A DNA stretch of 64,000 bases from Fluviibacter phosphoraccumulans_A (GCA_036287865.1 CP126743.1:1608252-1672251); one strand, 5' to 3'; counted from the stretch's first letter, positions 17,884 through 28,226 are shown. Numbers and translations are program-made. Notes: a model not told the origin generated them from the letters alone.

Positions 17884-17907
17884 ACCGACCACAAGGTCGG
17901 TTTTTTT
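17884..17907 (+). terminator. Rho-independent terminator after rraA
   Basis: Stem ACCGACC / GGTCGGT with an ACAA loop, followed by a run of seven T. It ends the clpS-clpA-rraA unit. Confidence 0.9.
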
Positions 17908-18124
17908 ATGCTGCAACGCAAGCGAATCTCTAAAACAACAAAAATATCAATCGCAACGCGTTGTTTATAAACAGAAGATTGTTATCTTGTGTCTTATATA
18001 ATAGTTATTGCGCTCGCAACAAAAGGCGTATATAGTCAGCCTATGCAAAAATGGGTGATTGTCGCAAGGTCCTGCCGCACGCCAGCGCACTTTTCTTGCA
18101 AACTCTCTCCCTAAAGGAATCAAG

Positions 18125-19434
18125 ATGGCAACTCGCGAACAACAAATCGCCGCCCTGGAAAAAGACTGGGTTGAAAACCACCGCTGGAAAGGCGTCAAGC
18201 GCGGTTACACCGCAGCTGACGTTGTGCGTCTGCGCGGCTCCCTGCAGCCTGATACACCCTGGCACAACGTGGCGTCAAGGTTCTGTGGGATAAAGTCAAC
18301 GGTGGCGCCAAGAAGGGCTACGTTAATGCTTTCGGTGCCATCACCGCCGGTCAAGCCATGCAGCAGGCCAAAGCAGGCCTCGAAGCTGTTTACCTGTCAG
18401 GCTGGCAGGTTGCTGCTGACGGTAACACCTCGGAAACCATGTACCCGGATCAGTCGCTGTACGCATACGACTCGGTACCAACCATGGTTCGCCGTATCAA
18501 CAACACCTTCAAGCGCGCTAACGAAATTCAGTGGTCGCGTGGCATCAATCCAGGCGACAAAGAATTCATCGACTACTTCCCGCCAATCGTTGCCGATGCA
18601 GAAGCCGGTTTTGGTGGCATTCTGAACGCATTCGAACTGATAAAGAACATGATCGCCGCCGGTGCTGCGGGCGTTCACTTCGAAGACCAACTGGCTGCCG
18701 CCAAGAAGTGTGGCCACATGGGTGGTAAGGTTCTGGTTCCAACCCGTGAAGCCATCGAAAAGCTGATCTCGGCTCGTTTCGCTGCTGATGTGATGGGTGT
18801 ACCAACCCTGATCCTAGCTCGTACCGATGCTGAAGCCGCCAACCTGATCACTTCGGACTACGACGAAAACGACAAACCATTCCTGACAGGTGAGCGCACC
18901 CAGGAAGGTTTCTACCGCGTCAAGAACGGTCTGGAACAGTCGATCAGCCGTGGCGTTGCTTACGCACCTTATGCTGACCTGGTCTGGTGTGAAACTGGCG
19001 TGCCTGATATCGGCTTTGCCCGTGAATTCGCTCAAGCTGTTCTGGCCGCTTGCCCAGGCAAGCTGCTGTCGTACAACTGCTCGCCATCGTTCAACTGGAA
19101 AAAGAACCTCGACGACAAGCAAATCGCTTCCTTCCAGGAAGAACTGTCGGCACTGGGTTACAAGTACCAGTTCATCACACTGGCCGGTATCCACGTCAAC
19201 TGGTACAACACCTTCAAGTTCGCCAAGGCATACGCTGGCGGCGAAGGCATGAAGCACTACGTTGAAATGGTTCAAGAGCCAAAATTTGCTGCTCGCGACC
19301 ATGGTTACACCTTCGTTTCGCACCAGCAGGAAGTTGGCACCGGTTACTTCGACGAAGTAACCACCGTCATCCAGGGTGGTACGTCGAGCGTGAAGGCTCT
19401 GACCGGTTCGACCGAAGAAGAACAGTTCCACTAA
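18125..19434 (+). pseudogene. aceA: Isocitrate lyase, single frameshift
   Basis: Isocitrate lyase splits isocitrate to succinate and glyoxylate in the glyoxylate shunt. ATG at 18125 (MATREQQIAALEKDW) with AAGGAATCA upstream opens the gene. The frame breaks near 18255: after RGSLQP the other frame gives TLAQRGVKVLWDKVNGG and then the full enzyme, so one base is missing. Family motifs downstream include YLSGWQVAADGN, the catalytic KKCGHMGGKVL and YNCSPSFNW. The rest is normal to the stop at 19434, about 436 residues when repaired. As read only about 60 residues would be made from the normal start. A TATAAT-like element at 17997-18002 lies upstream, but no good -35 is seen. Confidence 0.92.
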
Positions 19435-19455
19435 GAACTGAACCGCTTCAGCAGA

Positions 19456-19481
19456 AACAGCACCTCCGGGTGCTGTTTTTG
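19456..19481 (+). terminator. Rho-independent terminator after aceA
   Basis: A nine-pair stem AACAGCACC / GGTGCTGTT with a TCCG loop, followed by T5, starts 22 nt after the aceA stop. Confidence 0.9.
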
Positions 19482-19550
19482 TTTGTGTGTGCTTTACACT
19501 GAATCAAGCTAAACTGGCCGAACACAACAACATACATACAGGACCCCATC

Positions 19551-20054
19551 ATGACCCAAAACGTCACCCTCGGCGGCAACCCGATTCAAGTCGGCGGCAC
19601 GCTCCCGCAACCTGCATCCACTGCGCCAGCTTTCAAGCTCGTGGCCAAAGATCTGAGCGATGTCACACTGGATAATTTTTCCGGCAAACGCAAAATTCTC
19701 AACATTTTCCCGAGCGTGGATACCCCCACCTGTGCGACGTCGGTGCGCCAATTTAATGCCAAGGCCTCTCAAGTCAACAACACAGTCGTGCTGTGCATTT
19801 CGGCGGATTTGCCTTTTGCGCAAACGCGCTTCTGCGCCGCCGATGGACTGGATAACGTACAGACTCTATCCACCATGCGCGGCCGTGAATTCATGCAGAA
19901 CTATGGTGTTGCTATTGAATCTGGTCCGATCGCCGGCTTAACGGCCCGCGCCGTGGTCGTGCTGGATGAAAACAACCGCGTACTTCATAGCGAGCTGGTG
20001 AGCGAAATCAAAAATGAGCCCAACTACGATGCGGCTCTAGCTGCGCTGGTTTAA
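19551..20054 (+). CDS. tpx: Thiol peroxidase (Tpx)
   Basis: Tpx is a periplasm- or cytoplasm-acting atypical 2-Cys peroxiredoxin. The 167-residue protein has the peroxidatic motif DTPTCATSVRQFN (Cys near residue 62) and the resolving-Cys region RFCAADGL near residue 95. The end, YDAALAAL, is normal. The stop overlaps that of the convergent lysR by 4 nt. It lies between aceA and aceB but is not obviously functionally linked to them. Confidence 0.95.
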   Translation: MTQNVTLGGNPIQVGGTLPQPASTAPAFKLVAKDLSDVTLDNFSGKRKILNIFPSVDTPTCATSVRQFNAKASQVNNTVVLCISADLPFAQTRFCAADGLDNVQTLSTMRGREFMQNYGVAIESGPIAGLTARAVVVLDENNRVLHSELVSEIKNEPNYDAALAALV

Positions 20055-20965
20055 ACACCCGCTTTCTTGGGTGACCAATAGTCCTTCTGAGCGTACGCGT
20101 CTTTTAAGAGATCAATAAAAGCGCGTACCTTCAGCGGCAAATGACGGCGTTCGGGAAACACGGCATAAATCCCCACCGGTAGCGCGGCCCATTCCTTCAG
20201 AACACTGACCAAGCGCCCCGCCTGTAAATCTTCGCCTACCTCCCACATCGAGCGCCAGGCTAGGCCTGCGCCTGCTCTTGCCCACTCGGCAAGCACGACA
20301 CCATCATTACATTCCATTGAGCCCTTAACGCGAATACTACGTGTCTTGGAACCTATGCCGGATCGGAATGCCCAACCGCGCTGCGGCCCCAATGCCAGAC
20401 AATCGTGTGTCGCAAGATCCTCTGGTGTTTGGGGGATGCCACGCTTTTCGAGATAGGCAGGTGACGCAACGACCACCCGCTGCATTTCACCCAGATGCAC
20501 TGAGACCAGGTTGGAATCGACCAGCGCACCCAGTCGTATCCCGCAATCAAAACCCTCGTTCACCAGGTCCACCAGACGATCAGACAAATCCAGAGTAATA
20601 CTTACATCCTGATGCCGCGCCAGAAATGCGGGCACGTGGGGCGCCACGTGCCGACGACCAAATCCGGCAGGAGCTGTCATCCTCAGGTGCCCACTCACTT
20701 GGACACTTCCTCGGGCTGCAGCAGATTCCGCTCCGGCCAGGTCATTCAGAATCCGGACGCAATCTTCCAGATAATTCTGCCCAGCTTCCGTGAAAGATAT
20801 TCGACGCGTCGTTCGGTGCACTAACTGTGACCCTAATCGTTCTTCCAATGCGTCGAGCCGACGCGCCATGATGGCCGGCGTCACGCCTTCAACCCGCGCC
20901 GCCGCCGATAGGGAACCATGAGTTGCCACCAGCACCAGCGCCTGCATTTCTTTAAACGGGTTCAT
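20051..20965 (-). CDS. LysR-family transcriptional regulator
   Basis: The 304-residue product starts at ATG 20965 (MNPFKEMQALVLVATHGSLS) with GGAG 8-9 nt upstream; a longer ATG at 21040 lacks a good site. The winged HTH covers residues 1-60 (AAARVEGVTPAIMARRLDALEERLG) and the substrate-binding domain follows. It lies in the tpx-aceB gap, divergent from aceB, so it may control malate synthase; that is inferred from position. The frame is intact even though its presumed target gene is broken. Confidence 0.9.
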   Translation of the reverse strand: MNPFKEMQALVLVATHGSLSAAARVEGVTPAIMARRLDALEERLGSQLVHRTTRRISFTEAGQNYLEDCVRILNDLAGAESAAARGSVQVSGHLRMTAPAGFGRRHVAPHVPAFLARHQDVSITLDLSDRLVDLVNEGFDCGIRLGALVDSNLVSVHLGEMQRVVVASPAYLEKRGIPQTPEDLATHDCLALGPQRGWAFRSGIGSKTRSIRVKGSMECNDGVVLAEWARAGAGLAWRSMWEVGEDLQAGRLVSVLKEWAALPVGIYAVFPERRHLPLKVRAFIDLLKDAYAQKDYWSPKKAGV

Positions 20966-21028
20966 CGGTTTCTCCGAACTATTTAATACTTTAAGTACAA
21001 AAAGAATGGATATTTTTACATCTTTTAA

Positions 21029-21050
21029 TTCTATTTGCACTGCAATAGAA
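21029..21050. promoter_or_regulatory. Imperfect palindrome between lysR and aceB
   Basis: TTCTATT and AATAGAA flank an 8-bp spacer in the lysR-aceB intergenic space, 65 nt upstream of the aceB ATG. An inverted repeat of this size in a divergent LysR promoter is what a LysR-type operator looks like. Binding is not shown. Confidence 0.45.
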
Positions 21051-21114
21051 TGTGCAACATCATCAAATTTTGTCCCGCTCTTCGCTTTACTGCTTATCTT
21101 TACGGAGTTTTCAC

Positions 21115-22712
21115 ATGAGCCTCAAACTGCCTGCCGGCGTTCAAATTACCGGCCCGATCAATGCCCGTTACGAAGAAATCCTGACACCGGAAGCCCTGGA
21201 ATTCGTTGCCAAGCTGCACCGCGCCTTTGAACCATGCCGTCAGGAACTCCTGAAAGCGCGAATTGAGCGTCAGGCCCGTATTGATGCCGGCGAAATGCCG
21301 GACTTCCTGCCAGAAACCAAACATATCCGTGAAGGCGATTGGAAGATCGCCTCGCTGCCTAAGGCACTGGAGCGCCGCTGCACCGAAATCACCGGCCCGG
21401 TTGAAGCCAAAATGATCATCAACGCCTACAACTCGGGCGCTGATTCGTACATGACCGACTTCGAAGATTCGAACAGCCCGAACTGGGAAAACCAGATCCA
21501 GGGCCAGGTTAACCTGTACGACGCCATTCGTCGCAAGCTCTCGTTCAAGAACGAAGCTGGCAAGGAATACAAGCTGAACGACAAGATTGCCACGCTGCAG
21601 ATTCGTCTGCGCGGTTGGCATCTCGATGAAAAGCATGTCCTGATTGATGGTCAGCGCGTTTCCGGCGGTATCTTCGACTTCGGTCTGGTCTTCTTCCACA
21701 ACGCCAAGGAACAGATCACCCGCGGCGCCGGCCCATTCTACTACCTACCAAAGATGGAAAGCCACCTTGAAGCTCGTCTGTGGAACGACATCTTCGTGAT
21801 GGCCCAGAATGAAATCGGTCTGCCACAAGGCACCATCAAGGCCACCGTACTGGTTGAAACCATTCTCGCCACCTTCGAAATGGAAGAAATCCTATACGAA
21901 CTGCGCGAACATTCGGCAGGCCTCAATGCCGGTCGCTGGGATTACATCTTCAGCTGCATCAAGAAATTCAAGAAGAACAAGGATTTCTGTCTGGCACAGC
22001 ATGGCGCCATCACGATGGAAGTACCATTCATGGTTCGTATGCTCTGGCACTGGTTAAAGCTTGCCACAAGCGCGGTGCACCGGCCATGGGTGGTATGTCG
22101 GCCCTGATCCCGATCAAGAATGACCCGGTCGCTAATGAAAAGGCGCTGGCCGGTATCCGTCATGACAAGACCCGCGACGCCAACGATGGCTTCGATGGTG
22201 GCTGGGTTGCTCACCCAGGCCTGGTAGCCATCGCCGCTGAAGAGTTCCAGAAGGTGCTGGGCGATCGTCTGAACCAGTGGGAAAAGCAACGCACTGAAGA
22301 ATTCGGCGCCAAAGACTGGTTGAACTTCCAACCTGAAGCACCGATCACCGAAGCCGGTCTGCGTAACAACATCAACGTAGGCATCCACTATCTGGGCAGC
22401 TGGTTGGCTGGCAATGGCTGCGTACCGATTTACAACCTGATGGAAGATGCAGCCACCGCTGAAATCTCCCGTTCGCAGGTTTGGCAGTGGGTGGTTTCGC
22501 CGAAGGGCATTCTGGACGACGGCCGCAAGGTCACCGTCGAGATAGTCCGCGGGATGATCGGCGAAGAACTGGCCAAGGTTAAGGCCACTGTCAGCGCCCA
22601 GGGCGAAGATACGGCAACTTATGATCAGGCTGCGGTTATTTTCGACAAGATGTCGCTGACTCCGGAATACCCAGAGTTCCTGACACTGCCGCTGTACGAA
22701 GCCATGGCCTAA
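21115..22712 (+). pseudogene. aceB: Malate synthase A, single frameshift
   Basis: Malate synthase condenses glyoxylate and acetyl-CoA to malate. ATG at 21115 (MSLKLPAGVQITGPINARY) with ACGGAG upstream opens the gene. The catalytic region GRWDYIFSCIKKF is intact. Near 22037, after MEVPFMVR, the reading frame is lost; the other frame continues YALALVKACHKRGAPAMGGM to a normal end at 22712. With one base restored, the product is about 532 residues, normal for the A type. As read, the C-terminal 200 residues are lost. With aceA also broken, the glyoxylate shunt appears out of use. Confidence 0.92.
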
Positions 22713-22733
22713 ACCGCCCACGCTTCTCACCAA

Positions 22734-22762
22734 GACGGCACCTACGGGTGCCGTCTGTCTTT
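22734..22762 (+). terminator. Rho-independent terminator after aceB
   Basis: Nine-pair stem GACGGCACC / GGTGCCGTC closed by a TACG tetraloop, followed by TGTCTTT. Confidence 0.85.
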
Positions 22763-22806
22763 GTGGCGTCGCTCTCAGCGCACTGCAATCACTGGCTATT
22801 GCTCGG

Positions 22807-23529
22807 TCAGGCCAGCACTAACTCACAGGGCGTTTTCCAATCCATCGCCGCAGTTTGCCAGCGCTGTGCCCAGGCACTTGGGCCAAACAACCGCACCTGT
22901 GCCACACCCGGTTCGTTCACCAACTCTAACGCAACCGGATCACGCACATAGATCACATTAAACACGCCATCAGGCAAACCACATTGACCACATAATTCGG
23001 TGAGCGCCAAAGCACTGGAAGGCACTTGAGCATCTGGAACCAGCGTAACCGCCCCGCCATTAATGACGACAGGTAACACCAGATTAACCGCTGCCGACAG
23101 CGGCATTCCCGGCCCGGACAAAGCCAACACAGACTGCTCTGCCTGGTTAGTCGGCGAAAGGGGCTTCTCTAGAAGTGCTTGAACACTCGAGATTGCATTC
23201 GAAACATCCGCTTTGCCTGACTCGAGATGCGTATGACTCTCCACTGCGCTGAGCCCCGCAAAATGATCTTCCAGCTCCTTTAATGCCTGCAACAAAGTCG
23301 AGAGAAAGCTTTTTACGGCTTCCGGGGCTAATCGCTGCGACTGATTTGCACATCCAATCGCACTTGCTGCCAATATCGCATCGATCATAGGTACCCGACG
23401 AATCAATCGTTGGGTGGCCGCTTCACGAATCTCATTAAATTCCAGCGGCATCGCCAGTACCGGACGGCCATTAATCCACAACGGAATCGCCGGCGCTTCA
23501 CGCGGCGGCAAAGTGCAACAACCTGTCAT
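22807..23529 (-). CDS. Half-length aldehyde dehydrogenase-like protein
   Basis: The 240-residue protein resembles the N-terminal coenzyme-binding part of aldehyde dehydrogenases. AVNLVLPVVINGGAVTLVPDAQ and ALTELCGQCGLPDGVFNVI match the Rossmann region, followed by a P-G-V-A-Q-V-R-L-F-G-P stretch where FTGS normally stands. It ends at CELVLA, where the active-site Glu region (LELGG) would begin, so the catalytic Cys domain is absent. It may be a decayed remnant or a repurposed half protein. It is divergent from iclR by 107 nt. The substrate, if any, is unknown. Confidence 0.6.
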   Translation of the reverse strand: MTGCCTLPPREAPAIPLWINGRPVLAMPLEFNEIREAATQRLIRRVPMIDAILAASAIGCANQSQRLAPEAVKSFLSTLLQALKELEDHFAGLSAVESHTHLESGKADVSNAISSVQALLEKPLSPTNQAEQSVLALSGPGMPLSAAVNLVLPVVINGGAVTLVPDAQVPSSALALTELCGQCGLPDGVFNVIYVRDPVALELVNEPGVAQVRLFGPSAWAQRWQTAAMDWKTPCELVLA

Positions 23530-23636
23530 CTGCTATCCCTGCGTCAAGACCAGTTTTCACATAGTAAAATAAGGTCAACTCTCTAAAGTTTTTCCTGCAC
23601 GCATTCTATCTTTTCTAAACGCTAACTGCCTGATCC

Positions 23637-24425
23637 ATGACTTCCGAAGCCCAAACAAAGCGCACGACAAATACGGGCATTCAAGTGTTCGAACGTGCTG
23701 ACTTGCTGCTCGGCATTCTGGCCGGTCACCCATCGCCCGTAGGATTAAAGCTCCTGGCCAATGAATCTGGCCTCAACATTTCTACGGTTCATCGCATTCT
23801 GGGTGCATTAGCCAGCATCGGCCTGGTCGAACATCAGGCCGGTGGATTTTATAGACTGGGTTTGCGCTGGCTAGAGTACGGCAATCTGGTTCGTGAGCGC
23901 CTGCAGATTCGCGATGTTGCACGTCCCTTCATCGAGCAACTGCACGAGCAAATCGGTGAACCCGTGAATCTGGCGATTAGAGACAATGACGACATTATTT
24001 ATCTGGATCGCGCGGCCGCTAATGCTGCACGGGTGCGTGTTTTCTACCGTGTCGGGTCGCGGGCGCCGCTGCACTTAACCTCTCTCGGCAAACTTTTTCT
24101 CGCAGAAGAAAGTACCGCTCACGTTGCAGCCTACACCAAACGCACCGGGCTACCGGGCAATACCGATTACTCGCTGACCGACCTATCGAGCTTAAACAAC
24201 GCACTAATCCAGGTACGCAACGCAGGCATTGCTTTTGACAATGAAGAAGCCGAGCTTGGCTTGCGCTGTGTCGCTGCCCCCGTTCATGATGACCAGGGAC
24301 TACTCGTTGCGGCAATATCGGTTTCCTCACCCAGCGATCGCTTTAGTGAGCACGAGACCGTGTGGGTGCCAGCACTCAAAGCGTGCGCAGACGAGGTGTC
24401 ACGCGCACTGGGCGCGCGCCTCTGA
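23637..24425 (+). CDS. IclR-family transcriptional regulator
   Basis: The 262-residue protein has the N-terminal winged HTH (LKLLANESGLNISTVHRILGALASIGLVE, about 35-65) and the C-terminal effector domain (RSLHLTSLGKL-like RAPLHLTSLGKLFLAEES, and ELGLRCVAAPVHD). In enterobacteria IclR represses aceBAK; the local setting of a broken aceA and aceB makes that link tempting, but many IclR members act elsewhere. It is divergent from the ALDH-like gene and ends 6 nt before the convergent pbpG. Confidence 0.9.
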   Translation: MTSEAQTKRTTNTGIQVFERADLLLGILAGHPSPVGLKLLANESGLNISTVHRILGALASIGLVEHQAGGFYRLGLRWLEYGNLVRERLQIRDVARPFIEQLHEQIGEPVNLAIRDNDDIIYLDRAAANAARVRVFYRVGSRAPLHLTSLGKLFLAEESTAHVAAYTKRTGLPGNTDYSLTDLSSLNNALIQVRNAGIAFDNEEAELGLRCVAAPVHDDQGLLVAAISVSSPSDRFSEHETVWVPALKACADEVSRALGARL

Positions 24426-24430
24426 ACCGA

Positions 24431-25519
24431 TTAGCTCTGAGCTTCAGCCCACTTCTTAAGACGATTGGCGTCACCCATGCGGGTCATCGAACCTTCAGAG
24501 TCCAGCAGCACAAATACCATCGGACGATTGTTCACCTTTGCCTGCATGACCAGACATTTACCCGCTTCACGAATAAAACCGGTCTTTGTCACGCCGATAT
24601 CCCAGTCGTCTGAACGCACCAGCGGATTGGTATTGCGGTATTCCTGCATACGACCACGCACATCAAATTTGGCTTCCGAGGTGGTCGATGCTTCACGAAT
24701 TTGTGAATATTTCGAAGCGGCAGTCACCATCTTTGCCAAATCCCGCGCTGTAGAGACATTGCCCGAATTTAAACCGGTAGGATCAAGAAAACGGGAATTC
24801 GTCATACCAAGCTCTTGTGCCTTGCGATTCATTGCAGCCGCAAAGGCAGGAATACCACCGGGGTAGTTACGACCCAGCGCGTGTGCCGCGCGATTTTCCG
24901 ACGACATCAGCGCCAGCAGCAAGGCTTCCTGTCGCGTCAGTTGCGTACCCACCGCCAACCGCGAGCGGCTGCCCTTCAAGGTATCCACATCATCTTCGGT
25001 AATGTAAAACTCTTCGTTCATCGGCAGATGCGCGTCAAGCATCACCATGGCGGTCATCAGCTTGGTAATCGATGCAATCGGCACAATTTGCGTTGCATTT
25101 TTCTGATACACAGCTTCACCATTCTGCATATCCAGAAGCAATGCCGCATGTGAATGCAAGCCTGGCGAGCTGCCTACCGGACCATTCCACTCACCCCAGT
25201 TCTTTGGCGGGTTATCCCGTGGTTTTTTACTCGCTAACAGACGGCTCGGTTTCTTGGACGTGGCACTCACTACTTTGTCACGCGCTGCATTCTGCGCTGC
25301 AACCGTCTTTGGCGTTTCCTTCATTGCCTGGGACTTAACAGGCTTTGCGTTCTTTTTGCTCTTTGCGGCGACCGTTTTGCTTTTACTGCTCTGCTTACTA
25401 TCGGAAGCTGCCAAACTCTTCGACGTTGTAGCCGCATAACTGACAGAGGCAGATAGCATGCCGCTCATGACCAGTGCCGCGATCAATTTCCGAGAGAGAA
25501 AACGCTTTTTAAAAGCCAT
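24431..25519 (-). CDS. pbpG: D-alanyl-D-alanine endopeptidase, PBP7 type
   Basis: This periplasmic serine DD-endopeptidase trims peptidoglycan cross-links. The 362-residue product starts at ATG 25519 (MAFKKRFLSRKLI) with a signal peptide ending SVSYA. A Lys/Ala-rich linker follows. The catalytic motifs are SITK (SxxK), SSENRA (SxN) and KTG in TKTGFIREAG. A longer ATG at 25648 would add a hydrophilic leader. The frame is intact. Confidence 0.93.
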   Translation of the reverse strand: MAFKKRFLSRKLIAALVMSGMLSASVSYAATTSKSLAASDSKQSSKSKTVAAKSKKNAKPVKSQAMKETPKTVAAQNAARDKVVSATSKKPSRLLASKKPRDNPPKNWGEWNGPVGSSPGLHSHAALLLDMQNGEAVYQKNATQIVPIASITKLMTAMVMLDAHLPMNEEFYITEDDVDTLKGSRSRLAVGTQLTRQEALLLALMSSENRAAHALGRNYPGGIPAFAAAMNRKAQELGMTNSRFLDPTGLNSGNVSTARDLAKMVTAASKYSQIREASTTSEAKFDVRGRMQEYRNTNPLVRSDDWDIGVTKTGFIREAGKCLVMQAKVNNRPMVFVLLDSEGSMTRMGDANRLKKWAEAQS

Positions 25520-25683
25520 AAACATGCACCATCCAAGCAAAGCGTTCCATCGGCGGTCGCCTGACGGAACAGTATTCATATTCGATGGCTGTATTCTAGC
25601 GCAAACGCCCGAACTTTCCAAAGAAAATTCTAGCGCAAAACCAATCAAATTAACAAGATAGGCGATTTCTCTTAAGCAATATT

Positions 25684-28032
25684 TCAGATTCGCTGCTGCT
25701 CATCCATCAAGGCATCAACCACCGCCAGCGCCGTCGCATTCACAATCCGCCTTACTGTTGCCGTTGGCGTCAGAATATGGGCTGGTTTACGCGAACCCAG
25801 CAGAATCGGGCCCACGGTCAGATTATCCCCTGCGGCCACCTTGAGCAGATTGAATGCAATGTTGGCCGCATCCAGATTTGGCATCACCAGTAGATTAGCT
25901 GGCTCTTTCAAACGACTATTCGGGAAGACCTGCGAGCGGATCACCTCATCCAGCGCCGCATCACCATGCATCTCACCTTCTACTTCTAGTGACGGTGCCA
26001 CTTCATGCAGACGCGCCAGAAGCGCCCGCATCTTCTGGGCAGTCGGTGTATCCAGACTGCCAAATGACGAATGCGACAGCAATGCCACTTTAGGCGCTAT
26101 ACCAAAGCGGCGAATTTCTTCAGCCGCCAGCAGTGTCGTGGTCACCAGTTCTTCTACGGTCGGATCGTAATTCACATAGGTATCTGCAATAAATACCGTA
26201 CGACCTGGCAACATCAGCAGGTTCGTCGCAGACAAGCGATCCACACCTTCCGCATTGCCGATGATGTTTTCAACGTGGGTCAGATGCAACTCATAGCGAC
26301 CGAAGGTGCCACAGACTAGACCATCGGCATAACCAAGCCGCACCATCAATGCAGCATAAAGTGTTGCCCGACGACGGATCTCCCGCTTGGCATACTCTGC
26401 ACCGACGCCCTTACGCTCGGTCAGTCGGTGATATTCCTGCCAGAACTCCTCGTAATGCGCTTCGAAGAACGCACCATCGTTGTAAATGACCTCGAAATCA
26501 ACCCCTTCACGAATTCTCAAACCGGCAGCCTCGATCTTTCGAGCAATTTCTGCCGGTCGGCCAATCAACACCGGTTTAGCGATAGCTTCATCGCAAATCA
26601 CCTGGACAGCACGCAGCACGCGCTCCTCTTCGCCTTCGGCAAAGACAATACGCTTAGGCGACAATTTGGCTTGAGCAAACACCGGCTTCATGATCATGCC
26701 TGAGTGATACACAAAGTCATTCAGACTTTGCAGATACGAATCCCAGTCACGAATCGGTCGGGTGGCCACCCCGGAATCCATCGCTGCTTTAGCAACCGCT
26801 GGTGCGATTTTCACAATCAGACGCGGATCAAACGGTTTGGGAATGAGATATTCATGACCAAAGCCGCTCACCTTTTCACCGTAGGCAGACGCAACAACGT
26901 CCGACTGTTCGGCGCGCGCCAGATCTGCAATGGCTTTAACTGCCGCCAGTTTCATTTCTTCGGTAATGGTTGAAGCGCCCACATCCAGTGCGCCACGGAA
27001 GATGAACGGGAAGCACAGCACATTGTTCACCTGGTTCGGATAATCCGAACGCCCCGTCGCGATAATGGCATCGTCACGGACGGCCTTCACTTCATGCGGC
27101 AGAATTTCCGGCGTGGGATTGGCCAATGCCAGAATCAACGGATCCTTGGCCATCTTGGCTACCATCTCCGGCTTGAGCACCCCGCCGGCGGAAAGGCCCA
27201 GGAAGACATCAGCGCCTTCAATCACTTCTGCCAACTTACGGGCATCCGTCTTCTTGGCATAGCGCGCCTTGATTTCGTCCATATCTTCCGGACGGCCTTC
27301 GTAAACCACGCCATGAATATCGGTGACCCAGATGTTTTCTACGGGAACACCCAGTTGCACTAATAACCCCAGGCATGCCAGCGCTGCGGCGCCTGCACCC
27401 GACGTGACCAGCTTCACCTGCTTCAGATCCTTACCCAGCAGGTGCAAGCCATTGAGCAAAGCAGCACCGACCACGATGGCCGTGCCATGCTGGTCATCGT
27501 GAAAGACCGAGATTTTCATGCGCTCGCGCAGCTTCTTCTCAATATAGAAGCACTCCGGCGCTTTGATATCTTCGAGGTTAATGCCGCCGAAGGTAGGCTC
27601 CAGGCTAGCAATAATTTCTACCAGCTTATCCGGATCGTTTTCATTAACCTCCAGATCGAATACATCGATGTTTGCAAATTTCTTGAAGAGAACGCCCTTA
27701 CCCTCCATGACGGGCTTTGCCGCCAGCGGGCCAATATTGCCAAGGCCCAGTACTGCTGTGCCGTTGGTAATCACGCCAACGAGATTGGCTCTGGAAGTCA
27801 GCGTGGCAACCTCTTCCGGTTTGGCAACGATTTCCTCACAAGCCGCCGCGACCCCTGGCGAATAGGCCATGGAGAGGTCATATTGGTTGGTTAATTGCTT
27901 GGTGGGGGTGACTGCAATCTTGCCCGGCTTGGGAAAGCGGTGATAGTAGAGGGCCGATTCTCGCAGCCGTTGCGTGTTGTTTTTTGCAGAATTGCCGCTA
28001 TCGTTTTGATTTTTATCGATTTTGTCGCTCAC
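25684..28032 (-). CDS. maeB: NADP-dependent malic enzyme with PTA-like domain
   Basis: MaeB decarboxylates malate to pyruvate with NADP. The N-terminal malic enzyme domain (about 1-430) shows MAYSPGVAAACEEI and VFHDDQHGTAIVVGAALLNG, and a C-terminal phosphotransacetylase-like domain follows, which in E. coli lets acetyl-CoA regulate it. The GTG at 28032 has GGGGAG 8 nt upstream and begins MSDKIDKNQN; an in-frame ATG at 28071 gives 795 residues but has a poor site. It is divergent from pckG. Both enzymes of malate/oxaloacetate-to-pyruvate/PEP flow are intact here. Confidence 0.95.
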   Translation of the reverse strand: MSDKIDKNQNDSGNSAKNNTQRLRESALYYHRFPKPGKIAVTPTKQLTNQYDLSMAYSPGVAAACEEIVAKPEEVATLTSRANLVGVITNGTAVLGLGNIGPLAAKPVMEGKGVLFKKFANIDVFDLEVNENDPDKLVEIIASLEPTFGGINLEDIKAPECFYIEKKLRERMKISVFHDDQHGTAIVVGAALLNGLHLLGKDLKQVKLVTSGAGAAALACLGLLVQLGVPVENIWVTDIHGVVYEGRPEDMDEIKARYAKKTDARKLAEVIEGADVFLGLSAGGVLKPEMVAKMAKDPLILALANPTPEILPHEVKAVRDDAIIATGRSDYPNQVNNVLCFPFIFRGALDVGASTITEEMKLAAVKAIADLARAEQSDVVASAYGEKVSGFGHEYLIPKPFDPRLIVKIAPAVAKAAMDSGVATRPIRDWDSYLQSLNDFVYHSGMIMKPVFAQAKLSPKRIVFAEGEEERVLRAVQVICDEAIAKPVLIGRPAEIARKIEAAGLRIREGVDFEVIYNDGAFFEAHYEEFWQEYHRLTERKGVGAEYAKREIRRRATLYAALMVRLGYADGLVCGTFGRYELHLTHVENIIGNAEGVDRLSATNLLMLPGRTVFIADTYVNYDPTVEELVTTTLLAAEEIRRFGIAPKVALLSHSSFGSLDTPTAQKMRALLARLHEVAPSLEVEGEMHGDAALDEVIRSQVFPNSRLKEPANLLVMPNLDAANIAFNLLKVAAGDNLTVGPILLGSRKPAHILTPTATVRRIVNATALAVVDALMDEQQRI

Positions 28033-28226
28033 CGCACTGTCTCCCCGGAGTTTCTTCTTTGATGAAAGCATACGCCGACTTTCTTAGCTGTGCATGAAGT
28101 GCGATAATTACAATCTTATATGAAAGATGCGCCTTTGCACACCGGACATTCACCACAAGAAGACTGGTCAGCACGCTTCAGCTAACGCAATCCAGCGGAC
28201 AGCAACAAGGACATACGGGAGAAACC

